The notes: generated from the letters alone by a model not told the origin. Numbered from the stretch's first letter, positions 10,912-22,194 are shown. The stretch is DNA of 64,000 bases from Dactylorhiza incarnata (GCA_033032865.1 JAWHQI010000040.1:6059001-6123000), one strand, 5' to 3'. Translations and numbers: made by a program.

Positions 10912-11865
10912 GTCGCGCGACCGTCTCTCCATGAGTCCGCGCCGTCTTTCCAGAAGTCCGCCCGTCTCTCCCGTAGTCCAGGCCGTCTCTCCAGCAGTTC
11001 GCGACTCTCTCCAAGAGTCTACACCGTCTCTCCAGGAGTCCTCCTGTCTCTCCAGGAGTCCGCGCCGTCTCTCCAAGAGTCCGCGCCGTCTCTCCAGGAG
11101 TCCGCGCCGTCTCTCCAGAAGTCTGCCCGTCTCTCCAGCAGTCCGGGCCGTCTCTCCAGGAGTCCGCGCTGTATCTCCAAGAGTCCGCGCCGTCTCTCCA
11201 AGAGTCCGCGCCGTCTCTCCAAGAGTCCGCGCCGTCTCTCCAGGAGTCCGCGCCATCTCTCAAGGAGTCCGCGCCGTCTCTCCACGAGTCTGTGCCGTCT
11301 CTCCAGGAGTCCACCTGTCTCTCCAGTAGTCTGGGTCGTCTCTCCAGGAGTCTGCACCGTCTCTCCAGAAGTCTCCCCGTCTCTCCAGGAGTCCGCACAG
11401 TCTCTTCTCTCACCTCCCGCCACCCGACTCTTCGTGTACCTCGGGTGGATGCGCATTTAATGCATCATTAAATGTCCCGACCGTTCGAGCAGCCTACCCT
11501 CAAGTATAAATAGAGGGTTAGTGGCGCTCAAAGGGGACAAAGGATGGGGCCAGAACCTACCCGGTTGTAGGTGCGGTCTCAAGTTCCGAGTGCCCGCCGG
11601 TTACTTAGAACTCTCCTTTACCCACTTCGGGTAATAGTTTGTAATAACGAATTTGGTGGAATGATAAGTGCCCGTAGCAAGTGGTATTCGCCGCTGCGGG
11701 TAAATCTGGTGTCCGCCGCTGCTAGTGGCGACCTCGCTATCTGTGCTCTGTTCGCTCGACCCTCAAGGGCTAGTAACTGATCGATTGCGGTTCTCGATCT
11801 CTTCCTCCAAGTCCCCCGAAGTGTTCGTCGAGTGTGGAAGTTGGGTAATAAATTTTGCACCAACA
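10912..11865 (+). mobile_element. gypsy-like LTR (5' limit uncertain)
   Basis: A TATA box (AGTATAAATAGAGGG, 11503-11517) lies about 100 bp after a 21-bp array. It is followed by about 330 bp of unique R/U5-like sequence ending TTTTGCACCAACA at 11865, a typical LTR terminus. No PBS follows (ATTGATGTAAC), so this is a solo or 3' LTR. A matching TSD and 5' end were not found, and the start given is only the array start. Confidence 0.5.
10919..11405. repeat. 21-bp minisatellite (about 23 copies)
   Basis: The consensus is CCGTCTCTCCAGGAGTCCGC plus G. Since 21 is three times seven, several frames stay open on both strands and yield heptad peptides such as SPRRLSR and GLLERRR. These are by-products of the repeat, with no independent sign of coding. 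The array sits in U3, upstream of the TATA box at 11505. Confidence 0.9.
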
Positions 11866-12289
11866 ATTGATGTAACATAGATACTTTTATTACAAAAACT
11901 CATCTCTTGTAATAGTTAATGACTAAAATATATTTTCATTTTCACCCCGGCTAAAGGGAGTCATTACTCGCCTTCAGGTAGTGCTTCAAATCTTTTAGTT
12001 TCTTACTTCATCATCTGAATGTCATTGTTTCTTACCTATTTGTATAATTCAAAATTGTGATGCAGCTACGTCAATTTATTTTAAAGATTGAGGAGTGAAT
12101 TGGTTGATCTTCGAGGTAGGATTGATGTTGAACTTGGTGTTTAATGTTTTTTCCTTTTCAAAAACCCTTTAATTGGCTTAATTGAATATGCTTAGATCTA
12201 TTATAAAAACAATTTTAATTTATTTTCAATTATTGTATAGTTGTAATTCATAAGTGAAGGAGTGTCCAACTAGGCAACTACAAACATGC
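11866..12289. other. AT-rich spacer
   Basis: No gene or terminus recognised. The 5' end of the Helitron to the right probably lies in or near this stretch, but I could not identify a convincing TC start. Confidence 0.4.
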
Positions 12290-12995
12290 CCTGAAAGATG
12301 CCAACGAGTGCCCAACTACAAGCACGCGCTGAAAGAAGACGCGAGCTTCGTCACCTACACGCAGCACAACATGACCGCCCTACCATGGACGAAGATGAAC
12401 GTGGAGAGTCAAACACTACCAGCTTGCCCCCTGGAACATATCGCCAGAGAGGAAGGCCAAAAATATATGCATCAAGTCAAAACCGACGATACGCAACAAA
12501 TGCTCGAAGAAGAGAAACCCGACGAATGCATTGACTCATGGAAACATCTACTTCCAACCAGTTAGGCAATCAAGATGGGACAAATATTCCACCACATACT
12601 AGAGAAGACAATTTTCCTAAACAACGACAAACAATTAACATGCCTACAAATAATTCAACCGCACCTTATGTTCAAGAGCCACCTATACTACATACATCAA
12701 CTGGTCGCAATCGATGCCCATTCCAACTTCATCATTTATCGTTCTCCATTTTTGCTAAAATTACCCCTTAACTACTTACATTTTAGGGCCCAACACTAAC
12801 TCCGTCAATTCAACAATTCGGTCTGAAAATCATCTCCACATAGATCAACGTCTGCAAAACAGTATTGCGCCCATGTCAACCTCAAGCTTCAATGTAGAAA
12901 CGTCGATAATGGATCCTCCAATATATGTTGAAAGTATTAAATCTATTCAACTTCATTAGCAATGCACCAATGACAATGAGATTTATATTTTAAAT
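12290..12995 (+). pseudogene. Helitron 5' coding exons (basic N-terminal region)
   Basis: The frame at 12298-12534 gives an Arg-rich peptide with RAERRRELRHLHAAQHD and NARRRETRRMH, resembling the basic leader of plant Helitron proteins. A second open frame (12538-12771) is Asn/Thr/Pro-rich. I recognise no enzymatic motif. Assignment to the Helitron rests on composition and on continuity: the copia insertion at 12996 has target duplication TAAAT, and the sequence resumes at 24476 and runs into clear Helitron coding. Confidence 0.45.
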
Positions 12996-13178
12996 TGTTA
13001 GAAAAGCCCATGTAAAAGCCCATTTAAGAGCCCTTTTATTTGTCTATTTCTCTCTCTTCTCTTTAGTCCCACATCATGTATAAGGACTTCCTCTCCCTTT
13101 CTCCCTCCTATATATTTGTATTTATACTTTGTATTTGGTACATAGAAAGGAATATACAAGGTTCAACTTTCCTTTACA
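12996..13178 (+). repeat. copia 5' LTR
   Basis: 183 bp, TG...CA. It contains CTCCTATATATTTG at about 13106, the likely TATA box. It is followed directly by the PBS TGGTATCAGAG. Confidence 0.93.
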
Positions 13179-13469
13179 TGGTATCAGAGATTTCGGTCCT
13201 ACGAAAGTTCTCCACGGTCCGCACCTGGGCGGCTAGCATTCTGCTAACCGCAACCCTTGCTTTCTCAATCCGCAACCACACCTGCTAACCGCAGCCCTTG
13301 CCTTCTCAAACCGCACTTGCTAAACCGCAACCCTTGCTTTCTCAAACCGCAACCGCTCCTGCGGTCTGCGCCTCCCGTGGATCCACCTCCTATCCTTCCT
13401 CCTCGCATGCTTTTATAGCTTTTTTCCTCTCCTCCGTGGGTCCCACTTTTTTTCCCGTTTCCACGGACT

Positions 13470-13700
13470 GCCGAGCTCCCCTTCAGCGGCCTCTCCTACT
13501 CGTTGCGCCCTTCAGCGGTCTCTCCTGCTCGCCGCGCCCTTCAACGGCTTCTCCAGCTCGCCACGGCTTCTTCAGCGCCCTTCAACAACATCGTGCCGAG
13601 CTCCCCTTCATCGGCCTCTCCTGCTCGCCGCGCCCTTCATCGGCCTCTCCTGCTCGCCGCGCCCTCTCCTGCTCACCGCGGCCTCTTCAGCGCCGTTCAG
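13470..13700. repeat. about 30-bp repeats in the copia leader
   Basis: CTTCATCGGCCTCTCCTGCT-type units with CGCCGCGCC spacers are repeated imperfectly between the PBS and the gag ATG. The leader is thus about 700 bp long and repetitive. The Ser/Pro/Arg open frames across it are not gag. Confidence 0.65.
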
Positions 13701-13895
13701 TACATCGTGCCGATCTCCCTCAGCAACAAGCTCCTCTCTAGCTGCCGCCGCCTCTAGTAGCGGCCTCTCCCTGCGGCCTGCCTCTCCAACACTCTCCTCA
13801 GTAGCTGCCGCCTCTAGCAGTGATCTCCCTCAGCGATCTCCAGCAGCAAGCTCCTCTCTTGCAGCGATCTCCTCAGCCTTGCTGACCTCTCTGCG

Positions 13896-14846
13896 ATGGG
13901 TTCCTCGAGTGATCCCTCCGTGCACCCAGAGGGACAGACCGCTACCTCTCCTGCAGCTAGCTTGCTTCCCATTCCTGAACTGCGCGACGAACTAAGAATC
14001 ACCACCATCTCCCTGACTGGGAAGAAAAACTTCGTCGAGTGGGTGCACTATTTCAGACGAGTTTTTCAGTCCAAGGGGCTTCTGACTCATCTCACTAGGG
14101 ACCCCCCATCTGCTCCTACTGGTGACTGACTGCGTAACGATGGACGGGTTCAGACATGGCTTCTCAACTCCCTTGATGGCGAACCTTACCGCATGGCCAT
14201 GTATCACGAGACGACCAAGGCAATGTGGGAGGAACTCCACTCCTTGTACTCCGGCAAGGACAACCTTCAACACTTGTATGACATAATTACCGAGCTTCAA
14301 AACCTTGACACTGGCGGGGCGGCTGACTTAACCTCATTTGTTGCTCGAGCCAAGACTCTCACAGAAGCCTGGATACAACATCAACCCTCTACTACAGATC
14401 TAGCAGTTCAGCGTGCTCAAAAAGAGGCAGTGTGTATTGCCATAATGATGGCTCGTGTCCCGCTTCACCTTCAGAGTATTCAGGCGCAGATCCTTTCATC
14501 AGCTACAACCCCGTCATTATCTGATGTGTGCTCCATGTTGCTCAAAGTCTCACCGCCTCCGGATACCATTGAACCTCCATCACCCGTCCTTATCCAGCAC
14601 TCGTCTGCACCATTACTTCCTCTCCCTCCCGCTACTCGTGGAGGACGGTCAGGCTCCCGGGGCGGGGGTCGCGGAGGCCGACCACGTCCTAAATGTACGT
14701 TCTGCGGAAAGGATGGCCATCTTGAGGCGACCTGCTACCGCAAGCATGGTCGTCCTCCTCACCCAACTGCTCATATTGCCGCTGACAATTCTTCTGCCAC
14801 TTGTGCTGATCTTGACGCAGTTCGCCTCCAGCTCCAGCAACTTTAA
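13896..14846 (+). pseudogene. copia gag (UBN2-type) with one stop
   Basis: The ATG at 13896 opens a frame continuous to TAA at 14846 except for a TGA at 14127-14129. The N-terminal and middle parts are the helical capsid-like region of plant copia gag (TTKAMWEELHSLYSGKDNL, DLTSFVARAKTLTEAW). An RG-rich stretch (GGRSGSRGGGRGGRPR) precedes a CCHC zinc knuckle, CTFCGKDGHLEATC (about 14695-14736), that binds element RNA. The normal role is assembly of the virus-like particle. The stop would truncate the protein to 77 residues. Confidence 0.85.
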
Positions 14847-14849
14847 GCC

Positions 14850-15113
14850 ATGCTCCGCCACCCACCTGCCTCTGTCGCCTCCATCTCCAATGAAGGTATC
14901 GCTTGTCTCTTCACTAATCCGTGCTGGATAGTGGATTCAGGTGTTACCCACCATATCACCTCGCTACCACCACATCACTACTTGGATGCTCCTCATCTTA
15001 TGTACATCACAGTAGCCAATGACGACACCATCCCCATCTCCGGCTCTGCTGATATCCCTCTCAATTCTTCTCTCTCTACGCTCGACTCTTCATGTTTCGG
15101 GTTCCCCGTTTAA
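14850..15113 (+). pseudogene. copia aspartic protease region
   Basis: In the same frame as gag, it follows one TAA. CWIVDSGVTHHIT contains the retropepsin active-site DSG(A)T-type motif of copia polyproteins, with V in place of A. The enzyme would cleave the Gag-Pol precursor. The frame stops at 15113, and pol then continues in another frame. Confidence 0.75.
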
Positions 15114-16119
15114 TTTACTATCTGTTAGTTGCCTACTACCGATTTGGATTGCTCAGTAACATTCACCTCTTCCTCTTTTCTGATGCAGGATCTACGGATA
15201 CAAAATATCATTGGTAAGGGACGACTGCAAAAATGGGCTCTACCTTCTTGATGTTTCTCCTACCATCCTCTCCTAAGTCTCCTCCGTTGATTGGCATCGG
15301 CGTCTTGGGCATGCCCCTCTCCCAGTCCTTCAGAAGGCTTTTCCAGATATCTCTCTTTCTGCTTTTCAGTGTGAATCATGTATTCTAGGCAAACAACATC
15401 GTTCCTCTTTTCCCCCTCATTGTACTCGGAGCTCTACTCCTTTTGTTTTAGTTCATTCCGATGTTTGGGGCCCGTACAAAATCACTAGTATATTTGGTTA
15501 TAGATATTTCATTACCTTTATTGATGATTATTCTCACACAACTTGGTTATATTTACTTCGTGATTGCTCCGAGCTTCCTCGTGTGTTTCAGGCTTTCGTC
15601 CTTGAAATTCGCATGTAGTTTTCCGAAAATATAAAAACACTCAGGACAGATAATGCTCGCGAATATATGAGTCACGAATTTGCTGATCTCTGCTCTGAAT
15701 TTGGGATCATTCACCAGACGTCATATGCCTATACTCCACAACAAAACGGCTATGCTGAACGGAAAAATAGACATCTCTTCGATGTTGCTCGATCTCTCAT
15801 GATCCATATGCAGGTACCCAAAACCTATTGGAACTTCGCACTGTCCACAACATGTTATCTCATTAACCGTCTCCCTTCATCTGTCCTCCAAAATGCTACT
15901 CTGTTTAGCCTCCTTTTTCCTTCCACTCCGACATTCTCTCTCACACCCCGGATATTTGGTTGTACTTGCTACGTCCACCTACTTGGCCCGTCCGAGGACA
16001 AGTTGGATCCCCGAGCAGCCAAACACGTATTCGTCGGCTATTCTCGTACTCAGAAAGGCTACGTCTGCTATTCTCCTGCTACCCGAAAAGTGACTGTTTC
16101 TGCAGATGTTACCTTTTAG
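15114..16119 (+). pseudogene. copia integrase, degenerate
   Basis: The HHCC zinc-binding part is recognisable as WHRRLGHA and CESCILGKQHR (about 15288-15400). The catalytic core follows, with HSDVWGPYK, FIDDYSHTTW, RTDNAREY and the QQNGYAERKNR block whose E completes the DDE triad. Stops at about 15274 and 15616 interrupt it, the latter just before the RTDN motif. The frame from 15667 (frame 1) reads on to TAG at 16117-16119. GFVGYS-type sequence (KHVFVGYSRTQKGY) marks the C-terminal region. It cannot yield a full-length protein. Confidence 0.85.
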
Positions 16120-16296
16120 GAAGACCAACCTTTCTTCTACAAAACAACCACACCTATTCCTCCACCATCCTTTCCAAGACCTGCCGTTCCCGTTACCACT
16201 CCTCTACCACCACTCCTTCCTGACCTTGCTCCATCTCTCTAGAAACCACCTCTTATCCGTGTCTACACTCGTCGCCCTCCTCGCTCCGTTGCCCCA

Positions 16297-17122
16297 ATGC
16301 AGTTGGCTTCGACCTCTGACACTCTGCGCTCTGCTGATCCGGCACCGACCTCCACCGCTTATCCCTTGGCGAATTATGTATCCTTACATCGCCTCTCCCC
16401 ACAACTTCAAACCTTTGCTACGACATTATCCTCTATTTCTATACCTAACTCTGTGCAGGAGGCTCTCCAACATCCCGGCTGGCGGGCAGCCATGGAAGAA
16501 GAAATGATAGCCATTTGGGCTAACCAGACATGGAACCTGGTCCCTCTCCCTCCAGACCAGACTCCCGTTGGGTGCAAATGGGTCTTTGTCATCAAGCATG
16601 CTCCTGATGGGACCATTGCCCGACTGAAAGCCCGACTGGTGGCACGTGGCTTTACTCAACAACACGGCCTTGATTATGAGGAAACATTCTCTCCAGTAGC
16701 CAAGCTAAACACAGTTCGGGTCTTCCTCTCCGTAGCTGTGCATCGCCAATGACCCTTACACCATCTGGATATCAAGAATGCTTTTTTAAATGGTGATCTG
16801 CAGGAAACAGTCTACATGCAACAACCTCCCGGGTTTGAGACCACGGGGGAGTCCCGCGTTTGTCATCTTAAGAAGTCCATCTATGGTCTCAAACAATCCC
16901 CTCGAGCATGGTTTGACAAATTCAGTAAGGCTGTCCGGGAGGTTATCTTTACTCGCAGCTCGGTAGACTTCTCCCTGTTCACTCGACATCGAACAATAGG
17001 AACAGTTCTTTTGATGGTATATGTTGATGACATTCTAATCACTGAAAATGATTCAAAGGGGATACAAGCGGTCAAACAACATCTTAGCTCTGTTTTTCAA
17101 ACAAAAGATCTGGGGAACCTTC
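16297..17122 (+). pseudogene. copia reverse transcriptase, 5' part
   Basis: Motifs in order are WNLVPLP, GCKWVFVIKH, RLKARLVARGFTQQ, DYEETFSPVAK, LDIKNAFLNGDL, VYMQQPPGF, SIYGLKQSPRAW and the catalytic YVDDILI at about 17019. One TGA lies at 16750-16752. The frame ends at KDLGNL, where the second LTR element is inserted (TSD CCTTC at 17118-17122). Confidence 0.92.
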
Positions 17123-17374
17123 TGTACAACCCCGTATTCGCCGAGTGTTTTTCCGAGACCCAGGGGTCCTTTAGAATATTGTGTGGTAGCATGGTCCCAG
17201 ACAGGAAGAGTAGGGGAAAATGGGGCGAGCGGTGGAGGCGGAGGCCTCCCGCTCGCCCAGCTCATGTAGAGGGGGGGGGGGGGGGGGGGGGGAGAGGTAG
17301 AGGGGCGAGCTCGCCCCCGCCCCCAGCAGAGGGAGGCAAGAGGTGGAGGGGCGAGCCCTCCCTCTCGCCCCCCG

Positions 17375-17935
17375 TCGACCCTGTCAAAGGGGGGGCGAGC
17401 CAGGAGGCGGATGGCCTCCTGGGCTCGCCCCGCCCCGCCCCCGTATCAAAGGGGGGCGAGCCAGGAGGCGGGTGGCCTCCTGGGCTCGCCCCCGCCCCTG
17501 TCAAAGGGGGGCGAGCCAGGAGGAGGTGGCCTCCTGGGCTCGCCCCGCCCCCGTATCAAAGGGGGGCGAGCCAGGAGGTGGGTGGCCTCCTGGGCTCGCC
17601 CCCGCCCCTGTCAAAGGGGGGCGAGCCAGGAGGCGGGTGGCCTCCTGGGCTCGCCTCGCCCCCGTATCAAAGGGGGGCGAGCCAGGAGGCGGGTGGCCTC
17701 CTGGGCTCGCCCCCGCCCCTGTCTAAAGGGGCGAGCCAGGAGGCGGTCGGCCTCCTGGGCTCGCCCCCGCCCCTGTCTAAAGGGGGCGAGCCAGGAGGCG
17801 GACGGCCTCCTGGGCTCGCCCCGCCCCTGTCTTAGGGGGGCGAGCCAGGAGGCGGGTGGCCTCCTGGGCTCGCCCCCTCCCCTGTCTAAGGGGGGCGAGC
17901 CAGGAGGCGGGCGACCTCTCGAGTCGCCCCACCTC
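17375..17935. repeat. 55-57-bp GC hairpin array, 5' LTR copy (about 10 units)
   Basis: Each unit is GGGGGGCGAGCCAGGAGGCG...GCCTCCTGGGCTCGCCCC, an inverted repeat with a short loop, linked by CGCCCCTGTCAAA or CCCCGTATCAAA. Units alternate between the two linkers over part of the array, suggesting a dimeric higher-order repeat. All open frames across it are repeat artefacts. Confidence 0.93.
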
Positions 17936-18130
17936 AGCAGGGGGCGGACCAGTGAGGGGATGCGAGCAAGGGAGGAGGTTGGCCCCCTCTCGCCCGGCCC
18001 CGGGAAGAGGTTCAGACTGCGTTTAGCGCCTCAGAACAGCGGGATTTGGCTATCCGCAGCCATTTCCGAGGGTATTTTGGTAATTTTAGGGACCAGTTTT
18101 TGGTTATTTGCAGCCCAAGTCCAGAAATCC

Positions 18131-18139
18131 TATAAATAG
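18131..18139 (+). promoter_or_regulatory. TATA box in 5' LTR of the satellite-rich element
   Basis: TATAAATAG lies about 195 bp after the hairpin array. The identical box in the 3' LTR is at 23097-23105. Confidence 0.75.
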
Positions 18140-18498
18140 GACAAGTGGGCACCACTTGGATGCGGGTTTTGTTCTTGGCTAGCTCCCTCTCCCCCTCTCC
18201 CTCCCCAAATCTCTCTCTAGTGGAGTGAGGAGAGCCTCCGGTGGTGCACAAGCTCGGCGTTGGCTTGGGAGGGGAAGCGCTCTAAAGAGCTTTCGGGTAT
18301 GTGGTGGGACCTCCTCGCCGAGCCCTTAGTGCAGTTCCTAGTTCCAACACCTTCAACCTAGAGCTCTCCCTTGGGGGGAGTAAGAGTTGGCCACCCCTCA
18401 ACTAGTTGGGGGCCTCGAACTCCACAGAGACCGAGAAATCGGTTTCAACATTTTTGTGCGGTGAGCGTGGAGTGTGACTAACTCAAGAAACTCTCGAG

Positions 18499-19390
18499 AT
18501 GAGCTCCATGGACGGATGTGGAGGAAGATCCGACCCAGGTCACTCGCAGCCCCCGGTTGCTGGGGTGACGTTGGAGATGTTCGAAGATTTCAGGCAAGAG
18601 GTCTTACAGACTTTCCAGGTTGCTTTCGCCATGATAGTCGGAGGCAGAAGAAGAGATGGTCCAGAGGTCCCGCCCCAGCAGGTGGACGAGGTAACTCTCG
18701 ACCAACAGACCAGGGAAGAGGTATCGGTGGGGGGGGGGGGGATTGGGGAGGTGCCATACCCCCACTCGCCATCCCTAAGGGGGCGAGCTCAGGAGGGAGG
18801 CGCCCTCCCAGCTCGCCCCGCCCCTTCAAGGGGGCGAGCTCAGGAGGGAGGCGCCCTCCCAGCTCGCCCCGCCCCTCCAAGGGGGCGAGCTCAGGAGGGA
18901 GGCGCCCTCCCAGCTCGCCCCACCCCTTCTAGCCCAGCCCCAAAGGGGGGCGAACGGGGAGGCATCCAGCCCCCACTCGCCCCGCTCCAAAAGAAGTCGA
19001 GTGAATGTTGGTGGGCGAGACCACCCCGGGTGGCGGCTACCCAATAGCCCGACGAGCACAGAGGTCAGCAATTCAACTCCGCGAGAGCGAGGAAGGAAGG
19101 GCTTCCAAAGGAAAAGAGCCAACCGCTCGGGGTGGAGGCAGGGATCAAACACACCCTCCCCACCACCTCAGCAATCCATGACAATTGGTTGGGGGAGGAG
19201 GAGAGCCAGGAAAGCAGAGAGAAGAGGAAAAAGAAGGGATATGGTTGAGGTGCCTTACTGCGACTTCCACGATGAGGAGGGTCACGCGACGTCCGCCTGC
19301 CCTGAGTTATTAGAAATGAAAGATGCGAGGAGTCCAAGGCAACAACATCAACTACCAGTAGAAGTCGAGGAAGACCGGGCCTGGGAGTGA
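18499..19390 (+). pseudogene. gypsy gag remnant invaded by hairpin repeats
   Basis: The ATG at 18499 opens a 182-codon frame. Residues 1-75 look like a gag start (FEDFRQEVLQTFQVAFAMI). It then runs through poly-G (about 18728-18741) and three hairpin repeats, giving a GRAQEGGALPARPAP peptide three times. A second frame (19001-19390) ends with CDFHDEEGHATSACPELLEM, a C-x2-H-x4-H-x4-C knuckle typical of gypsy gag C-termini. The two halves are in different frames. No enzymatic domain follows. Confidence 0.65.
18775..18925. repeat. about 51-bp hairpin repeats inside gag (3 units)
   Basis: GGGGGCGAGCTCAGGAGGGA...CCCTCCCAGCTCGCCCC units share outer arms (GGGGGCGAGC / GCTCGCCCC) with the LTR hairpin array but have a different inner stem (GGAGGGAGGCGCCCTCC). 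Confidence 0.88.
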
Positions 19391-19614
19391 GAGACTCAGT
19401 TCGGTTTCCATGCTTAGTTTTCTTTTCAATCCCTAAGTTTATGTAATGTGATGTTTCGTTTCCATGCCTAGTTTCCTCATATGTATTATGATGATTAATA
19501 TAATGAAAGTTTTTCAAAAAAAAAAAAATACTTAGCCCCGACGCTGGCCCACTGACCAGGCTCCCACCTAGCTGGCAGGGTTGGGAACCGCTCGGGGCAG
19601 GAAGGAAAAATACT
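19391..19614. other. unique spacer plus first AGCCCCGAYGCTGGCCC unit
   Basis: It includes an A-run (about 19517-19529) after duplicated TTTCCATGCCTAGTTT words. The first roughly 85-bp CTTAGCCCCGACGCTGGCCC unit follows. No gene. Confidence 0.6.
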
Positions 19615-20805
19615 CCACCCCTAGTTGAGCCGGGCTCCTAGAGTGTGTTGACCTTGTATCCACCTCTAGTTGAGCCTGGCTCCTAGAGTGTGTCGACCTT
19701 GTATCCACCTCTAGTTGAGCCGGGCTCCTAGAGTGTGTCGACCTTGTTTCCACCCCTAGTTGAGCCGGGCTCCTAGAGTGTATCGACCTTGTATCCACCT
19801 CTGGTTGAGCTTGGCTCCTAGAAGGTGTCGGCCTTAGCCCCGATGCTGGCCCGCTGACCAGGCTCCCACCAAGCTGGCAGGGCCGGGAACCGCTCGGTGG
19901 CCGGATGTTGCTCCAGGTACTTAGCCCCGATGCTGGCCCGCTGACCAGACTTCCACCTAGCTGGCAGGGCCGGGAACCGCTCGGGGGCAGGAAGCTCTCA
20001 AGGTTAGCCCCGACGCTGGCCCGCTGACCAGACTCCCACCTAGCTGGCAGGGCCGGGAACCGCTCGGGGCAGGAAGGAAAAATACTCCACCCCTAGTTGA
20101 GCCGGTCTCCTAGAGTGTGTCGACCTTGTATCCACCTCTAGTCGAGCCGGGCTCCTAGAGTGTGTCGACCTTGTATCCACCTCTAGTTGAGCCGGGCTCC
20201 TAGAGTGTGTCGACCTTGTATCCACCTTTAGTTGAGCCGGGCTCCTAGAGTGTGTCGACCTTGTATCCACCTCTAGTTGAGCCGGGCTCCTAGAGCGTGT
20301 CGACCTTGTATCCACCTCTAGTTGAGCCTGACTCCTAGTGTGTGTCGACCTTGTATCCACCTCTAATTGAGCCGGGCTCCTAGAGTGTGTCGACCTTGTA
20401 TCCACCTCTAGTTGAGCCGGGCTCCTAGAGCGTGTCGACCTTGTATCCACCTCTAGTTGAGCCGGGCTCCTAGAGTGTGTCGACCTTGTATCCACCTCTA
20501 GTTGAGCCGGGCTCCTAGAGTGTGTCGACCTTGTATCCACCTCTAGTTGAGCCGGGCTCCTAGAGTGTGTCGACCTTGTATCCACCTCTAGTTGAGCCTT
20601 GATCCTTGTGTGTGTCGACCTTGTATCCACCTCTAGTTGAGCCGGGCTCCTAGAGTGTGTCGACCTTGTATCCACCTCTAGTTGAGCCGGGCTCCTAGAG
20701 TGTGTTGACCTTGTATCTACCTCTAATTGAGCCGGGCTCCTAGAGTGCGTCGACCTTGTATCCACCTCTAGTTGAGCTTGGCTCCTAGACGGTGTCGACC
20801 TTAGC
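19615..20805. repeat. 45-bp tandem arrays (two blocks, about 20 copies) with 85-bp spacers
   Basis: The unit is CTAGTTGAGCCGGGCTCCTA plus GAGTGTGTCGACCTTGTATCCACCT, 45 bp. Blocks are at about 19615-19830 and 20085-20805. Between them lie units starting TTAGCCCCGATGCTGGCCCG (about 19835, 19920, 20003). As 45 is 15 codons, the minus strand is open for 280 codons (20882-20040) with a VDTRSTHSRSPAQLE repeat. I take that as a by-product because there is no start context, conserved ends or codon signal. Confidence 0.92.
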
Positions 20806-20960
20806 CCCGATGCTGGCCCGCTGACCAGGCTCCCACTTAGCCGGCAGGGCCGGGAATCGCTCGGTGGCTGGATGTTTCTCAAGGTACTTAGCCCCGATGC
20901 TGGCCCGCTGACTAGGCTCCCACATAGCTGCCAGGGCCGGGAACCGCTCGGCGGCCATAT
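20806..20960. repeat. two further 80-90-bp TTAGCCCCGATGCTGGC units
   Basis: Units at about 20803 and 20886 match those between the 45-bp blocks and include CTGACCAGGCTCCCAC and GGGCCGGGAAYCGCTCGG. They lead into the 78-bp array. Confidence 0.8.
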
Positions 20961-22060
20961 GTTTTTTCTCCCGAGGTGGTCTCGCTAGCCGGGCTCTCGC
21001 TAGCCGGCAGGGTTGGAAGACCTCTCGGGGAGGTTATATGTTTTTCTCCCGAGGTGGTCTCCCTAGCCGGGCTCTCGCTAGCCGGCAGGGTTGGAAGACC
21101 TCCCGGGGAGGTTATATGTTTTCTCCCGAGGTGGTCTCGCTAGCCGGGCTCTCGCTAGCCGGCAGGGTTGGAAGACCCCTCGGGGAGGTTATATGTTTTT
21201 CTCCCGAGGTGGTCTCGCTAGCCGGGCTCTCACTAGCCGGCAGGGTTGGAAGACCTCTCGGGGTGTCTATCTGTTTTTTCTCCCGAGGTGGTCTCGCTAG
21301 CCGGGCTCTCGCTAGCCGACAGGGTTGGAAGACTCCTCGGGGAGGTTATGTGTTTTTCTCCCGAGGTGGTCTCGCTAGTCGGGCTCTCGCTAGCCGGCAG
21401 GGTTGGAAGACCTCTCGGGGAGGTTATATGTTTTTTCTCCCGAGGTGGTTTCGCTAGCCGGGCTCATGCTAGCCGGCAGGGTTGGAAGACCTCTCGGGGA
21501 GGTTATATGTTTTTTTTTCCAAGATGGTATCGCTAGCCGGCAGGGTTGGAAGACCTCTCGGGGTGGCTATCTGTTTTTTCTCCCGAGGTGGTTTCGCTAG
21601 CCGGCAGGGTTGGAAGACCTCTCGGGGAGGTTATATGTTTTTCTCCCGAGGTGGTCTCGCTAGCCGGGCTCTCGCTAGCCGGCAGGGTTGGAAGACCTCT
21701 CGGGGTGGCTATCTGTTTTTTCCCACGAGGTGGTCTCGCTAGCCGGCAGGGTTGGAAGACCTCTCGGGGAGGTTATATGTTTTTCTCCCGAGGTGGTCTC
21801 GCTAGCCGGGCTCTCGCTAGCCGGCAGGGTTGGAAGACCTCTCGGGGTGGCTTTATGTTTTTTCTCCCGAGGAGGTCTCGCTAGCCGGGCTCTCGCTAGC
21901 CGGCAGGGTTGGAAGACCTCTCGGGGTGGCTATGTGTTTTTTCTCCCGAGGTGGTCTCGCTAGCCGGCAGGGTTGGAAGACCTCTCGGGGAGGTTATATG
22001 TTTTTTTTCCAAGATGGTATCGCTAGCCGGCAGGGTCGGAGGACCTCTCGAAGAGGCTAA
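20961..22060. repeat. 78-bp tandem array (about 14 units, some shortened)
   Basis: The unit starts CTAGCCGGCAGGGTTGGAAG and includes TCTCCCGAGGTGGTCTCGCT. The first start-to-start distances are 78 bp (21011, 21089, 21167). Several later units lack the roughly 16-bp CCGGGCTCTCGCTAGC segment. Plus-strand frames are open across it, with peptides such as EDLSGRLYVFSPEVVSLAG, again because 78 is a multiple of three. Confidence 0.93.
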
Positions 22061-22194
22061 GTGTTTTTCCCCCCCGGGTGGGGGGGGGGGGGGGGGGGTT
22101 CGCCTATGGCGCGATTTTCAGCACCACTCGCCGAACATGCGGGGTTGGACTTTTCTTTCCGAGCTTGTACCTCGCTCGGAAAGAGCGGGGATTG

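Larger units (their letters stand above)
17123..18450 (+). repeat. 5' LTR of the satellite-rich element
   Basis: It contains poly-G (about 17269-17292), the 55-57-bp hairpin array, then about 200 bp of unique sequence with the TATA box CTATAAATAGG (18130-18140). R/U5 ends TTTCAACA. It matches the 3' LTR outside the array. Confidence 0.9.

Noticed and set aside
10721..11460. Several long Arg/Ser-rich ORFs on both strands
   Set aside because: All lie in the 21-bp array in U3; heptad peptides follow from the unit length.
17123..18139. RT ORF apparently continuing as a Gly/Pro/Arg-rich protein (to 17835), plus long overlapping ORFs
   Set aside because: The continuation is LTR sequence of the inserted element, not a fusion protein. 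RT resumes after the 3' LTR at 23415.
19615..20805. CRISPR-like array of regular 45-bp repeats
   Set aside because: There are no unique spacers, no cas genes and the genome is a plant; these are contiguous tandem repeats.
20040..20882. 280-codon minus-strand ORF with a 15-residue repeat
   Set aside because: It is a direct read-out of a 45-bp tandem array inside a non-autonomous LTR element. There is no unique N- or C-terminal domain, and the ends fall in the 80-90-bp repeat units.
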